The notes beneath the pieces were generated by a model. That model ran no database searches. It saw nothing but the letters and a program-made list of their open reading frames with translations, and was not told where the DNA came from. From Paenibacillus taichungensis (GTDB lineage: Bacteria; Bacillota; Bacilli; Paenibacillales; Paenibacillaceae), in NCBI RefSeq assembly GCF_013359905.1, contig NZ_JABMCC010000085.1, positions 21,939 to 85,938 on the forward strand: a stretch of DNA of 64,000 nt. The letters run 5' to 3'. A program made the translations under genes and the position numbers. How positions within the stretch are numbered: position 1 is the stretch's first letter; every line of letters starts with the position of its first letter. Of the stretch, positions 47,875-56,652 are shown piece after piece.

Positions 47875-49431
47875 TTAACTAGCAAAGAAGCTGGATAAAC
47901 TAGACGACTGGCTCTGATATTTATTCATTGCAGTTTCCATTGCAGTAAATTGCTTGTAATAACGATTTTCAAGATCACTCAGACGTTTTTCCAAGGCTGT
48001 GATTTCAGTGTTGTAACCTTTGAGTGTTTTACCCATGACGCTCTCTTCTTTGTAAAGACTGTTAATATCACCGCTAAATTTGGTCGTACCGGCACGTTCT
48101 GCGACTTTGGTCATTGCAGTATCCATCTCTTTGTACAACTTACCAAAAATGGAGCTATCAACACTCGTTCCGGAACCTTGCAATAAATCGGAAACCTGCT
48201 GCGGGTTGTCTAGTATTGCTTTTTTAAATTTATCTTCATCCAGATAAATTTTCCCGTTTTCATAATACTTGCCACCCGTAATTCCGATGTTACTAAGATC
48301 CCCCATCTTCTCACTCATGATGGTTCTCATTTTAGAAGTTAGACTAGAGAGAATGTCATCATTTTTAAGAAGACCACTTTTGGCTTTTTCCTCCCACAAC
48401 TTAATGTCACTCTCTGTCATCGCACTGCGCTGTTCAGAGGTAAGCGGTTGGAAGCTCCGGTACTTTTCTTCACCAACCTTGGTGTTCAACAAGTCTAACA
48501 TCGTATTATAATCTGCAATAAAAGCCTTCACCGTCTCTAGTGCTTTATCCGGATCGCTCTGAGTATTTATTGTGAAAGGCTTGTCACCACTAAGTGTGAT
48601 CGTACCATTAGTATCTGTAAACGAACTTGCAGTCGTTGAAAGCAAATTCATTTGCACACCGTTGTAAGTAATTATATTGCTAGTAGGTGGAGGATCCAAC
48701 TTCTTTCCATTGATTAGAACAATAGCATCTTTCGCCGCGATGTCTGTGACCACTGCAGTTGATCCTTGTCCAAAAACATCCATTAACGCATTATTTCCGG
48801 CATCCGGTGCCTTAACATCTAGTTTACCTGTAGAACCTAGATCTTTAGAAGCGATGGTAAACTTACCTGTTAAATCATCGAAACTAGCTTTTACATTCAA
48901 GTCCGTTTTACTATTAATTTTCGCAATTATAGAAGAAACCGTATCTTGTCCGGTAAACGTCATTTCTACATCATTAATCTTAATTTTGTATTCTTTGGAA
49001 TAATCACTCGTACCTAAACTTGTTGTTGGTTGTCCGAATTTTATGCCGTTAGCCAGTTCGGCAAGTGACTGCCTTGAGCTATAGCCTTGACCCTTACCTT
49101 CTGTTTCTTGCGCTTTTGCCGTAGCTAGTTGGGCAACGGATACTTCCATTTTAATACCATTAGCTGTTGCACCCGCTTCTGCTTTAACCGCATCGGTGTT
49201 ACCTGTTACAACAGCTTTTTGTGTATTTAGAGCTGCAGATTGTCTGTAGGTCTGTTGTAATTTGGTATTTCGGAATTCATACATCTTACTGTTCAATTCC
49301 CGATAACTATCACGCTGCCATTCCAGCAATGTTTTTTTCTGGTTCAACTTATCCAGCGGAGCTCGCTTGGCTGTCATAAGTTCTTTGACCATGCTATCAA
49401 TATCCATACCGGAGAACCCGTTTATACGCAT
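47875..49431 (-). CDS. fliD: Flagellar filament cap protein FliD
   Basis: FliD (518 residues) caps the filament and guides flagellin assembly. N-terminal FliD_N (about 5-105: FSGMDIDSMVKELMTAKRAPLDKLNQKK) and C-terminal FliD_C (about 240-505) flank a variable middle. The FlgD-like coiled ends (TEITALEKRLSDLENRYYKQFTAMETAM) mediate ring formation. GAGGAG precedes the ATG, and flaG lies just upstream. Confidence 0.95.
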   Translation of the reverse strand: MRINGFSGMDIDSMVKELMTAKRAPLDKLNQKKTLLEWQRDSYRELNSKMYEFRNTKLQQTYRQSAALNTQKAVVTGNTDAVKAEAGATANGIKMEVSVAQLATAKAQETEGKGQGYSSRQSLAELANGIKFGQPTTSLGTSDYSKEYKIKINDVEMTFTGQDTVSSIIAKINSKTDLNVKASFDDLTGKFTIASKDLGSTGKLDVKAPDAGNNALMDVFGQGSTAVVTDIAAKDAIVLINGKKLDPPPTSNIITYNGVQMNLLSTTASSFTDTNGTITLSGDKPFTINTQSDPDKALETVKAFIADYNTMLDLLNTKVGEEKYRSFQPLTSEQRSAMTESDIKLWEEKAKSGLLKNDDILSSLTSKMRTIMSEKMGDLSNIGITGGKYYENGKIYLDEDKFKKAILDNPQQVSDLLQGSGTSVDSSIFGKLYKEMDTAMTKVAERAGTTKFSGDINSLYKEESVMGKTLKGYNTEITALEKRLSDLENRYYKQFTAMETAMNKYQSQSSSLSSFFAS

Positions 49432-49470
49432 AAATCCAACTCCTCGCTAGTTAGAATATAATCTGTACTT

Positions 49471-49854
49471 TTATACTTTCTCGTCGATCAGGATGCCCGC
49501 TATTTCCATCATCTTGGCTACCAGATCCAGTGTCTTCTCAGGCGGAATCTCGCGAAGCACTTCACCTGTTTCCTTATTTAGCACCTTCACCATAATATCA
49601 TGAGTCTTCTCATGGATGCTGATGTCCAGTGTCGTTTCTGGACCTTGGAGGGCTTTTACCGCCCGATCAATGTTACGGATCAGCAGTTCCTCTCCCACAG
49701 ATAGATTCACACCCTGTTTTTCTTTGTTATAAGCTTCTTTCGCTGTCCTGATGTGTACTGTGTCGGTTCCCGCTTGAGAAGCGCCTGCCGGGTTTTGTAC
49801 CTCTATAGCAGGGTTTGCAGATGAGGCAGCAGATAAGGAAAATTGAATGTTCAC
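49471..49854 (-). CDS. flaG: FlaG-family flagellar protein (YvyC-like)
   Basis: The 127-residue protein has the FlaG domain in its C-terminal half (about 60-125: LDISIHEKTHDIMVKVLNKETGEVLREIPPEKTLDLVAKM). FlaG influences filament length in several bacteria. It is first in the flaG-fliD-fliS-fliT operon as in B. subtilis yvyC. Start is GTG 49854 with GGAGG ten bases upstream. A sigma-D promoter lies about 60 bases upstream. Confidence 0.9.
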   Translation of the reverse strand: MNIQFSLSAASSANPAIEVQNPAGASQAGTDTVHIRTAKEAYNKEKQGVNLSVGEELLIRNIDRAVKALQGPETTLDISIHEKTHDIMVKVLNKETGEVLREIPPEKTLDLVAKMMEIAGILIDEKV

Positions 49855-49891
49855 CCTTGAACGACCTCCAACTATTTCGCATTTATAGTAT

Positions 49892-49919
49892 ATATCGGCG
49901 TATGTGCTGTCGAGCTTTA
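49892..49919 (-). promoter_or_regulatory. Sigma-D promoter of flaG-fliD-fliS-fliT
   Basis: On the minus strand TAAA (49916-49919), 16 bases, GCCGATAT (49892-49899): an exact consensus -10 for the flagellar sigma factor. Confidence 0.85.
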
Positions 49920-49937
49920 GGAAATATGTAAAATCTA

Positions 49938-49970
49938 ATAAAAAAACCTTGGATCAAAGATCCAAGGTTT
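49938..49970 (-). terminator. Terminator of hag
   Basis: AAACCTTGGATC, loop TTT, GATCCAAGGTTT, then TTTT on the minus strand, 20 bases after the flagellin stop. Confidence 0.88.
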
Positions 49971-49989
49971 AAGATGAAGCAAGGTAAAA

Positions 49990-51669
49990 TTAACGAAGCA
50001 ATTGCAGAACGCCTTGTGGTTGTTGGTTAGCTTGAGCCAACATCGCTTGAGCTGCTTGAGCCAAGATGTTGTTTTTCGTTTGGCTCATCATCTCTTTAGC
50101 CATGTCAACGTCACGGATACGGGATTCAGCAGCTGTCAAGTTCTCGGAAGCAGTTCCCAAGTTGTTGATTGTGTGCTCCAAACGGTTTTGAACAGCACCC
50201 AATTTAGCGCGCTCGCTAGAAACCAGGGAAGTTGCTTTGTCCAAGATGTTGATTGCTTTGGAAGCATCTTCACGAGTGGAGATGTTCAAAGCTGCTTCAG
50301 CTTTGATGTCGTTAGTTCCGTTAGTTACGGTATTTTCTTTTGTGAAACCAGCCTGTCCAGCATTACCTGTGATACCCAGAGCAGCGGAACGAACATCGTT
50401 GATTTGCAGGGACATGGATTGACCAGTGTTAGCGCCAATTTGGAACTTCGTGGAGAAGCCTACTCCTTGTACTCCCGGTCCAGTTACTTGTTGCACATTT
50501 CCAACTACATCAGCCGTTGCGTCAACGCCAATTGCTGTCAATGGTGAACCAGTTCCTTCAGCAAGAGAGATGTCTTTTCCCGATTCTGAAATAAATTGAA
50601 TTTTGTTATCTGCAGAAAGCGAAGCTGTTACTTTATCAGAAATACCAGCTTCTTGCAATGCAGCGTTCAAATCTTTAATTAAATCTTGTGAAGCTGCATT
50701 TGCTATGTTTTTATCAGCATTGGCAGTATCGTACGTTTTTCCTTCTTTCAAAGTAACGGTTACTGCACTTTCAGTACCTACAGTTACTTTAAAAGAAGAG
50801 TTTGCTGCAATCGTATTAGCTGTGCCGCCATCACCGAGAGCAGTTCCTCCTTGAATACCATGACGCTCAACTGTTGATGGAGTACCTTTATTCTCTGTTG
50901 GGTTTGTTCCAGTAATCCCAACAGCTGTTGCTCCAGCTGCGTCAAACTTAATATCACTGGTCGATCCCGAGGATTTTGCAGTAAAGGTGAATATTCCACC
51001 GGATTCAGTAATATCAACAAGGTCAGATAACTTCACTCCACCAGCTGTAACATTACCTAAGTTTGCTACCGCGTTAGCTCCGTTAAATGCAGGAGTTGTA
51101 GCTCCATCACTCAAGTCTGTACCAGCGAGATCAAATGTTGTGCCGTCTACAGTGATTTTACCAGCTCCGAGTGTTGTTGCAGTTACGGCTGTATCAGATG
51201 TAAGAGTAGCACTTGTTGCTTTTGTAGTTTTTGCACCATCATTGCTACCAATGCCACCGTTAAGCAATTTTTGAGTATTGAACTCAGTTGTGTTACCGAT
51301 ACGGTTGATCTCGGAAGTCAGTTGGTTCATTTCGTCTTGCAGTGCTTGACGATCTGTATCCGTGTTAGTTCCGTTCGCGGATTGGTTGGAAAGCTCACGC
51401 ATACGTTGCAGGATGGAGTGAGTTTCGTTCAATGCACCCTCAGCTGTTTGAATCAAAGAGATACCATCTTGAGCGTTACGGGAAGCTTGGTCCAAACCGC
51501 GGATTTGACCGCGCATTTTTTCGGAAATTGCCAGACCTGCAGCATCGTCACCAGCACGGTTGATGCGAAGACCGGAAGACAATTTTTCGATGTTTTTGTT
51601 AGTGTTAGCAGTGTTTGCAGACAGTTGACGGTGAGTATTCAACGCCGCGATATTGTGGTTGATAATCAT
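49990..51669 (-). CDS. hag: Flagellin, large form
   Basis: Flagellin (559 residues) forms the filament. The conserved D0/D1 ends are clear: [16 protein letters not shown] with [20 protein letters not shown] at the N-terminus and [20 protein letters not shown] to LLR at the C-terminus. The central region (about 160-450) is Thr/Ala/Gly-rich and variable, giving nearly twice the length of B. subtilis Hag (304). It is the exposed D2/D3 part. I start at ATG 51669, nine bases after GGAGG; the frame continues upstream only through the leader. The leader has a sigma-D promoter and a CsrA-type hairpin. Confidence 0.96.
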   Translation of the reverse strand: MIINHNIAALNTHRQLSANTANTNKNIEKLSSGLRINRAGDDAAGLAISEKMRGQIRGLDQASRNAQDGISLIQTAEGALNETHSILQRMRELSNQSANGTNTDTDRQALQDEMNQLTSEINRIGNTTEFNTQKLLNGGIGSNDGAKTTKATSATLTSDTAVTATTLGAGKITVDGTTFDLAGTDLSDGATTPAFNGANAVANLGNVTAGGVKLSDLVDITESGGIFTFTAKSSGSTSDIKFDAAGATAVGITGTNPTENKGTPSTVERHGIQGGTALGDGGTANTIAANSSFKVTVGTESAVTVTLKEGKTYDTANADKNIANAASQDLIKDLNAALQEAGISDKVTASLSADNKIQFISESGKDISLAEGTGSPLTAIGVDATADVVGNVQQVTGPGVQGVGFSTKFQIGANTGQSMSLQINDVRSAALGITGNAGQAGFTKENTVTNGTNDIKAEAALNISTREDASKAINILDKATSLVSSERAKLGAVQNRLEHTINNLGTASENLTAAESRIRDVDMAKEMMSQTKNNILAQAAQAMLAQANQQPQGVLQLLR

Positions 51670-51700
51670 TGAGTGTTTCCTCCCTGAAAATAAATTAGTT

Positions 51701-51714
51701 CCACATCCTTGTGG
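51701..51714 (-). promoter_or_regulatory. CsrA-binding hairpin in the hag leader
   Basis: The minus strand reads CCACAAGGATGTGG: a 5-bp stem presenting GGA in the loop and containing ACAAGGATGT, the CsrA consensus. A second GGA lies in the Shine-Dalgarno AGGGAGGA about 20 bases downstream, so bound CsrA would block ribosomes. Confidence 0.75.
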
Positions 51715-51767
51715 TAAACGCCGCGACATTAAGGTCGGCCGCCCTGCCGAAGCAGCGTCTAAATTAT

Positions 51768-51795
51768 ATATCGACGGAAGGTGAACAACTGTTTA
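51768..51795 (-). promoter_or_regulatory. Sigma-D promoter of hag
   Basis: TAAA (51792-51795), 16 bases, GTCGATAT (51768-51775) on the minus strand, one base off the consensus -10, with the same spacing as the flaG promoter. Confidence 0.82.
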
Positions 51796-51813
51796 TAGCA
51801 AATTGGAATATTT

Positions 51814-52059
51814 TTAATCTTTTTTTATTCCACCATTACGTAGCCGCTCCATGAATGCCTCAACATTGGCTGCCAAAGGAGTAGCAGACTCACGATTTGT
51901 CTCCTGAATGGACGCATAGATCTCTTGGCGAAAGATATCAATATGCTTGGGTGCTGATATCCCTATGCGGACGGTATCTCCTTCTACAGCGAGTACGGTC
52001 ACCTCAATATGATCCTGAATGACAATAGACTCACCCTTTTTTCGCGATAGTACCAGCAT
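51814..52059 (-). CDS. csrA: Translational regulator CsrA
   Basis: CsrA (81 residues) is a dimeric RNA-binding repressor. The fold is evident: [15 protein letters not shown] (1-15), [18 protein letters not shown] (23-40) and the RNA-contacting [12 protein letters not shown]-terminal tail of about 25 residues matches Bacillus-type CsrA, the part contacted by FliW. Its main target should be hag mRNA. The start at 52059 touches the fliW stop, so the two genes are coupled, and the hag promoter follows directly. Confidence 0.96.
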   Translation of the reverse strand: MLVLSRKKGESIVIQDHIEVTVLAVEGDTVRIGISAPKHIDIFRQEIYASIQETNRESATPLAANVEAFMERLRNGGIKKD

Positions 52060-52060
52060 G

Positions 52061-52510
52061 TCAGACCCCACCCTTCACGGATTTATCTTCTTCGTCTTCA
52101 GTCCAGATGAGATGACGTGTCTCATATAGTGACTGATGGAGCACAACTTGCTTGCCCAGACGCTGCTCAGGATTGAGGACAACAGGTGCAAGAAGGTTCA
52201 TTGTGGATTTATTGGTTTGTGAATGGATCGTGACCATTGAGTAGACAGACACCTGCTCAACAATCTCCAATTCTTCCTTATCCACTTCACTCAGCTCAAA
52301 ACTATAATTTGGAACGAACGTAAATGGACTCACCAGCAAAAAGGAAAGATCCTTTTCTCGAACAGACTGTAGATAACTAAACGGCGTATCCTCCCATGGA
52401 ATTAATGCGAACTCGGTTTCTTCTTCAAATCCAGGTAACCCTTTGGGAAATTGATAAACGTCTTTCTCTTGAACCTCTACTTCTCCCCACATGCTTGTCT
52501 GAATATGAAT
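52061..52510 (-). CDS. fliW: Flagellar assembly factor FliW, probable AUU start
   Basis: FliW (about 149 residues) binds CsrA and flagellin and so releases hag translation when flagellin is exported. Marks are [31 protein letters not shown] and [17 protein letters not shown]. The start is odd: the only good Shine-Dalgarno, AAGGAGG (52519-52525), lies eight bases before ATT 52510. The first ATG (52492) is about 26 bases from it. The open frame to a TTG at 52543 would begin inside the upstream terminator and has no site. I therefore propose an AUU (or adjacent AUC) start. Family call is firm, start is not. Confidence 0.93.
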   Translation of the reverse strand: MHIQTSMWGEVEVQEKDVYQFPKGLPGFEEETEFALIPWEDTPFSYLQSVREKDLSFLLVSPFTFVPNYSFELSEVDKEELEIVEQVSVYSMVTIHSQTNKSTMNLLAPVVLNPEQRLGKQVVLHQSLYETRHLIWTEDEEDKSVKGGV

Positions 52511-52540
52511 GATAAACGCCTCCTTGGCGGTGAATTTATA

Positions 52541-52585
52541 CAAAAAGAGCTATAGAGGGCTGCATCCGAGACCGTCTATAGCTCT
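52541..52585 (-). terminator. Terminator between the DUF6470 gene and fliW
   Basis: AGAGCTATAGA (52575-52585 arm) pairs with TCTATAGCTCT (52546-52556 arm), then TTTTT on the minus strand. Confidence 0.8.
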
Positions 52586-52595
52586 ACATTATAAC

Positions 52596-53165
52596 TTACA
52601 ACTCCATATCTATAGCAGGTGGAGTATATTGTACTGATGCATATTGTTTAACATAAATGTCCAGCTTGCCCCTCTGATACTCAATCTCCGGTTTATTCAC
52701 AATAACATTCATTTCAGAGACCGCTGGTTCATAGCTGATATCGGGTGCCCTTGTAATAACTCGAGTATCCACGTTATCAAATGAGGCCGGAGTCCTTGTT
52801 TCTGGAAACGGTTGAGGCTGCCAGTCTGAACCAATGATGTTGGCAATTGTATTACCGGGTTTGTGAATCGCAGCCAACTGGTTGCCCTGTTGTACACGCG
52901 AAGCTATATTTTGTAAAAAGTTCTGTTGAATACCAGAGTAGATCCGAGCATTCATATCAATCATGTTCCCACCAGTATACGCAGAAAAAGCTTTGCTCTG
53001 ATCCACATGGAGCTCGATTGGATGACTCTCAACTGTCAATTTCGCCGGCTTGGTGTTCAACTGAACTTCCGCTTTAGGCTGCCGAATCGAGTATTGTCCT
53101 GGGTCAGCATCAATATTTAATATAGATGGCGTAGTTCGAATCTGCACGATAGGAAGAGTCTTCAT
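52596..53165 (-). CDS. DUF6470 protein (YviE-like) of the flagellar cluster
   Basis: The 189-residue protein contains repeated short beta-like segments with alternating hydrophobics (AEVQLNTKPAKLTVESHPIELHVDQ) and no membrane helix or known catalytic motif. Its position between flgL and fliW is exactly that of B. subtilis yviE, a conserved but uncharacterised flagellar-locus gene. It follows flgL by 16 bases and ends at a terminator, so it closes the flgM-flgN-flgK-flgL operon. Confidence 0.82.
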   Translation of the reverse strand: MKTLPIVQIRTTPSILNIDADPGQYSIRQPKAEVQLNTKPAKLTVESHPIELHVDQSKAFSAYTGGNMIDMNARIYSGIQQNFLQNIASRVQQGNQLAAIHKPGNTIANIIGSDWQPQPFPETRTPASFDNVDTRVITRAPDISYEPAVSEMNVIVNKPEIEYQRGKLDIYVKQYASVQYTPPAIDMEL

Positions 53166-53181
53166 AAGTTAACTCCTCCTT

Positions 53182-54102
53182 TTATCTCAGGAAGTCCACC
53201 AGAGATGGCGAAATAATTTTCGCACCTGCAGACAGCGAAGCATTATAAATATTCTCCTGAATTTTAGATTGCATTGCAAGTTCCGCGTAATCCGCGTCCT
53301 CCACCTTGGATTGCAGATCTGTTAAGTTAATACCAAGATCCTCCAAACGACCCATCATGAGGTCAACACGGTTTGTTTTAGCGCCAATCTCGGAGCGAAT
53401 TGACAACATTTTGTTCATACGAGTATCGATGTTATCCAGTTGATTGGACAGCTCTTTTTGATCACCCTCAGTCAGAGCCTTCATAATTGTGTTTACTATA
53501 GTAAAGAAGTTATCTTCTTCTGTCTCCGTACCAAACACTTCATTTCCGCTCACATTGATAGGCAGTTGTACACTCTCACCTACAATAAAATTAATTTTCC
53601 CTTTATCGGTCACAACGGAAGCAGCGTTTGTTGTATCTAGAGTACCATCAGCATTGGCCGGGAAGTCATACGGTTTCACATCATAGGTTTCACCATTAAA
53701 AATGTATTTGCCGTTGAGCTTACTGTTGGAGATATCAATGAGTTGTTCCTTAAGCTGTTTCACTTCCTCATTAATGCTATCAAGCGCAGACTGAGGGTTC
53801 GTTCCCGTCGATGCATTTACTGTTAATTCACGCAGTCGCTGCATAACTTCCCCAGCTTGGTTCATGACGGTATCGTTAAATTCAAGCCAAGATACAGCAC
53901 TGTCTACATTTTTCTGATATTGATCATTAGATGATAGTTCAGCACGATATCGAAGGGAGTACGTGATCCCTACTGGATCGTCAGAAGGCTTGTTAATTTT
54001 ACGACCTGTCGCTAGTTGGGTCTGAGTGTTATTCATCTGTTGTGCATTCCGGTTCAGGTTCAAAAGCAGCTGTGAACTGAGCATATTATTAGTTATTCTC
54101 AT
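53182..54102 (-). CDS. flgL: Flagellar hook-associated protein 3 (FlgL)
   Basis: FlgL (306 residues) joins hook and filament. The flagellin-like N-terminus (MRITNNMLSSQLLLNLNRNAQQM, TQLATGRKINKPSDDP) and C-terminus (LMMGRLEDLGINLTDLQSKVEDADYAELAMQ) are conserved. The central part is shorter than in flagellin. It follows flgK by 24 bases. Confidence 0.95.
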   Translation of the reverse strand: MRITNNMLSSQLLLNLNRNAQQMNNTQTQLATGRKINKPSDDPVGITYSLRYRAELSSNDQYQKNVDSAVSWLEFNDTVMNQAGEVMQRLRELTVNASTGTNPQSALDSINEEVKQLKEQLIDISNSKLNGKYIFNGETYDVKPYDFPANADGTLDTTNAASVVTDKGKINFIVGESVQLPINVSGNEVFGTETEEDNFFTIVNTIMKALTEGDQKELSNQLDNIDTRMNKMLSIRSEIGAKTNRVDLMMGRLEDLGINLTDLQSKVEDADYAELAMQSKIQENIYNASLSAGAKIISPSLVDFLR

Positions 54103-54126
54103 AGTCTGTTAAGTCGCTCCCTTCTA

Positions 54127-55680
54127 TTATCTGCCTACCGTTCCGGTGGAGTTAATCAATTTATCTAGCAATTCATCATATGTGGTCATAAAACGAGCAG
54201 ATGCGCTGTAGGCATGCTGGAATTTGATCATATTTGCCATCTCTTCATCAAGAGATACGCCGCTGACCGATTGACGTCTAGTATCCACTTGCTCCACCAG
54301 GAATTCCGAGTTCGAAGTCTGACGAGCAGCTTCTTGAGACTGAACACCAAGTTGACCTACAATTGCGCTAAATTGAGCACCAATGGTTGCATTACGAAGT
54401 CCATCAGCTGACTTCATTGGTGTATCCTTGAGGTTGGCAAGCAGAATAGCAAGTGTATTATTCCCTTTAATTACGGTCTCCGTTCCCGAGGCATCCGTCG
54501 TCCGCAATGAAGTAGCAATCTTGTTCGGATCGGCCAAAATCTCAGCATTCAATGAGATATTACCAGCTGTAATCGTAGTTCCACCACCAGAAGCAGTAAA
54601 GAAAGGCAAACCAGGTGAATTGGTTCCGTCCATGCTGTACCCAAGCTGATGCAGACCATTCAAACCTTTAACCGTAACCTTCAGATCTGTAGCCAATGTC
54701 CGCGCCGCACCAGTATATGTAACACCATCCAGTACAGTATTATCTGGTAAGACAGAACCAGCAGGAAGCGTGATCTCAATATCTCCGTTGGCAAGCGTGT
54801 TAGCCAGGTCATCCATTTGTTTCTGGTAGTCACTGACCAATGTATCTCTGGATTTAATCATCCCGTGAACTTCGCCGTTGGTAAGATTACCTGCCGTGTA
54901 AGCTGCATTGAGGTAAGCGGGGTCAACGACAGCCTGGACCGCCCCACCTGTAACCAGCGCTTGTCCATTCATCTGAATGGAGTATCCTTGTGGCGAGTCG
55001 GTAACGGTAATATTCATAATCTTGGACAGCTTGTCCGCCATCAGGTCACGCTGGTCACGCAAATCGTTGGCATTGTCGCCAAGCGATTCGATCTTAACGA
55101 TCGAACTATTCAGGTTAGCAATGTTACCCAGGTAGCCTTGGATTTCACTACTTTTCACAGAGATGTTACTGTCCAGATCCTCACTGAGTGCACCCAACTG
55201 ACGACTAATCTGGTTCATGGCATCCGTGAGAGCCAGCGTGGTTTCTTTAACAATACGACGTGCCGTTACATCCTCTGGATTTTTGCTCAGATCGGACCAG
55301 GATTTATAGAAGTTATCCATTACAGTCCTAAATCCGGTGTCCGAAGGTTCATTCACAATGGCTTCAAGTTTTTCCAACGTATCTCGCTGAATGGACCAAC
55401 TTCCGAAGTTGGTATTTTCATTACGATATTGATCATCAAGGAACTTCTCACGCACACGGGTAATGGAGTCGAACTCCACACCTGTTCCAAGTTGTCCTGG
55501 TGTTGTACTGTGTAAAAATGCAAACGGCTCCATAGGAATAGACGCCTTCATGTTTACCGTTTGCCGGGAGTACCCCTCTGTGTTGGCATTAGCCACGTTA
55601 TGTCCTGTTGTGCTAAGCGCTGTCGTCTGTGTGAACAAGCTGCGTTTAGCCGTTTCGATTGAATGAAAAGTAGATGTCAC
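54127..55680 (-). CDS. flgK: Flagellar hook-associated protein 1 (FlgK)
   Basis: FlgK (517 residues) is the first hook-filament junction protein. The N-terminal rod/hook motif ALSTTGHNVANANTEGYSRQTV (about 22-43) and the C-terminal SGVSLDEEMANMIKFQHAYSASARFMTTYDELLDKLIN are diagnostic. It is preceded by flgN, its export chaperone, and followed by flgL, the normal order. Confidence 0.96.
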   Translation of the reverse strand: MTSTFHSIETAKRSLFTQTTALSTTGHNVANANTEGYSRQTVNMKASIPMEPFAFLHSTTPGQLGTGVEFDSITRVREKFLDDQYRNENTNFGSWSIQRDTLEKLEAIVNEPSDTGFRTVMDNFYKSWSDLSKNPEDVTARRIVKETTLALTDAMNQISRQLGALSEDLDSNISVKSSEIQGYLGNIANLNSSIVKIESLGDNANDLRDQRDLMADKLSKIMNITVTDSPQGYSIQMNGQALVTGGAVQAVVDPAYLNAAYTAGNLTNGEVHGMIKSRDTLVSDYQKQMDDLANTLANGDIEITLPAGSVLPDNTVLDGVTYTGAARTLATDLKVTVKGLNGLHQLGYSMDGTNSPGLPFFTASGGGTTITAGNISLNAEILADPNKIATSLRTTDASGTETVIKGNNTLAILLANLKDTPMKSADGLRNATIGAQFSAIVGQLGVQSQEAARQTSNSEFLVEQVDTRRQSVSGVSLDEEMANMIKFQHAYSASARFMTTYDELLDKLINSTGTVGR

Positions 55681-55699
55681 CTTGTTTCCCCCTAATTAA

Positions 55700-56203
55700 T
55701 CAGGCACGTGTATCAAAAAGACCGATTCGCCCTGGATTACCGTTCTTATCAGCAGGATGCTGATATGTGGCATCCTGTTCCGGCCGAGAAGCAAATATGT
55801 CCATTGATAGATCAATAAACATCAATGATTGCTCGATCAGTTTTTGATTCAATTGATTAATTTCTTTCAATTCCTGCAATGTTCCCGCAAGCTTCTTCTG
55901 GACTTCAAGCAATCGCTGTTTATCAACCGGATCAAAGATCAGCTTGGAGATCTCTGTGATATTCAGGTTAAGCATCGACTTGATGCCCCGCTCCTGAAGC
56001 AGTTCATGAACTGCACTCAGTCGTTCGCTCTCAAGTGGCTCCTGCTGTTTCATAAACTTGGATTCCTTATTCATTACAGCAATGAGTTGATCCACATCGT
56101 TTTTGACAATAACCTGTCTCTTGATCTCGCTGAGTGCCAGCATCTCGCGGTGACTTTGTTCCATTTGCTGCAAAACTGCAATTAATCTGTCCAGTGCTGC
56201 CAT
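55700..56203 (-). CDS. flgN: FlgN-family export chaperone for FlgK and FlgL (YvyG-like)
   Basis: The 167-residue, mostly helical protein has the FlgN domain (about 5-145) with the conserved stretch NKESKFMKQQEPLESERL. It keeps FlgK and FlgL unfolded for export. It starts 12 bases after flgM and is followed 20 bases later by flgK. Confidence 0.88.
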   Translation of the reverse strand: MAALDRLIAVLQQMEQSHREMLALSEIKRQVIVKNDVDQLIAVMNKESKFMKQQEPLESERLSAVHELLQERGIKSMLNLNITEISKLIFDPVDKQRLLEVQKKLAGTLQELKEINQLNQKLIEQSLMFIDLSMDIFASRPEQDATYQHPADKNGNPGRIGLFDTRA

Positions 56204-56214
56204 TACGTGATCAC

Positions 56215-56499
56215 CTATTCCTTATCAAAAGACTTAAAGTACGGCAGTAACTTGTCAGCAAGCTTGCTGCTGTCCACTTGGTAAGTTCCCGAACTTACCT
56301 GTTCTTTCAGTTCCTGTATCCGTTGTATACGTCCTGCATCCTGTGTACGACCTTGTTCCTCAAGCATCTTCATCGCCTCCGGAGAAATGGATACCTCGTC
56401 CTTACGGCGGCTCTTTTTGGCATCAGCCTGCTGATTGGATTCAACGTTCCTCTGATATGAATTGATTGCACCAATTCTACTCGGTTCATTGATTTTCAT
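56215..56499 (-). CDS. flgM: Anti-sigma-D factor FlgM
   Basis: FlgM (94 residues) binds and inhibits sigma-D until the hook-basal body is complete and it is exported. N-terminal MKINEPSRIGAIN and the C-terminal sigma-binding helices (VSISPEAMKMLEEQGRTQDAGRIQRIQELKEQVSSGTYQVDSSKLADKLL) are typical. I start at ATG 56499, ten bases after AGGAAG; the frame from GTG 56520 overlaps that site. It lies after the yvyF terminator, so it needs its own promoter. Confidence 0.93.
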   Translation of the reverse strand: MKINEPSRIGAINSYQRNVESNQQADAKKSRRKDEVSISPEAMKMLEEQGRTQDAGRIQRIQELKEQVSSGTYQVDSSKLADKLLPYFKSFDKE

Positions 56500-56566
56500 A
56501 CGAATTGCACTTCCTTCCACCTTAGGATTTTTAACATTATCTTTATGTTCTCGAACGATTAGGATA

Positions 56567-56603
56567 ATAAAAAAAACCGATAATCTTTAATAAGTTTATC
56601 GGT
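56567..56603 (-). terminator. Terminator of yvyF
   Basis: ACCGATAA, 11-base loop, TTATCGGT, then about nine T on the minus strand. Confidence 0.8.
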
Positions 56604-56652
56604 ACGTTCCAAAACATTTGTTATAGCAAAACTTGTATTTAAGCCCTCGTTC

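Noticed and set aside
56577..56640. Sigma-D -10 (ACCGATAA) for flgM inside the yvyF terminator stem
   Set aside because: The -35 position holds only TAAC and the spacing is marginal; not reliable enough to list as a promoter, although flgM should have one.
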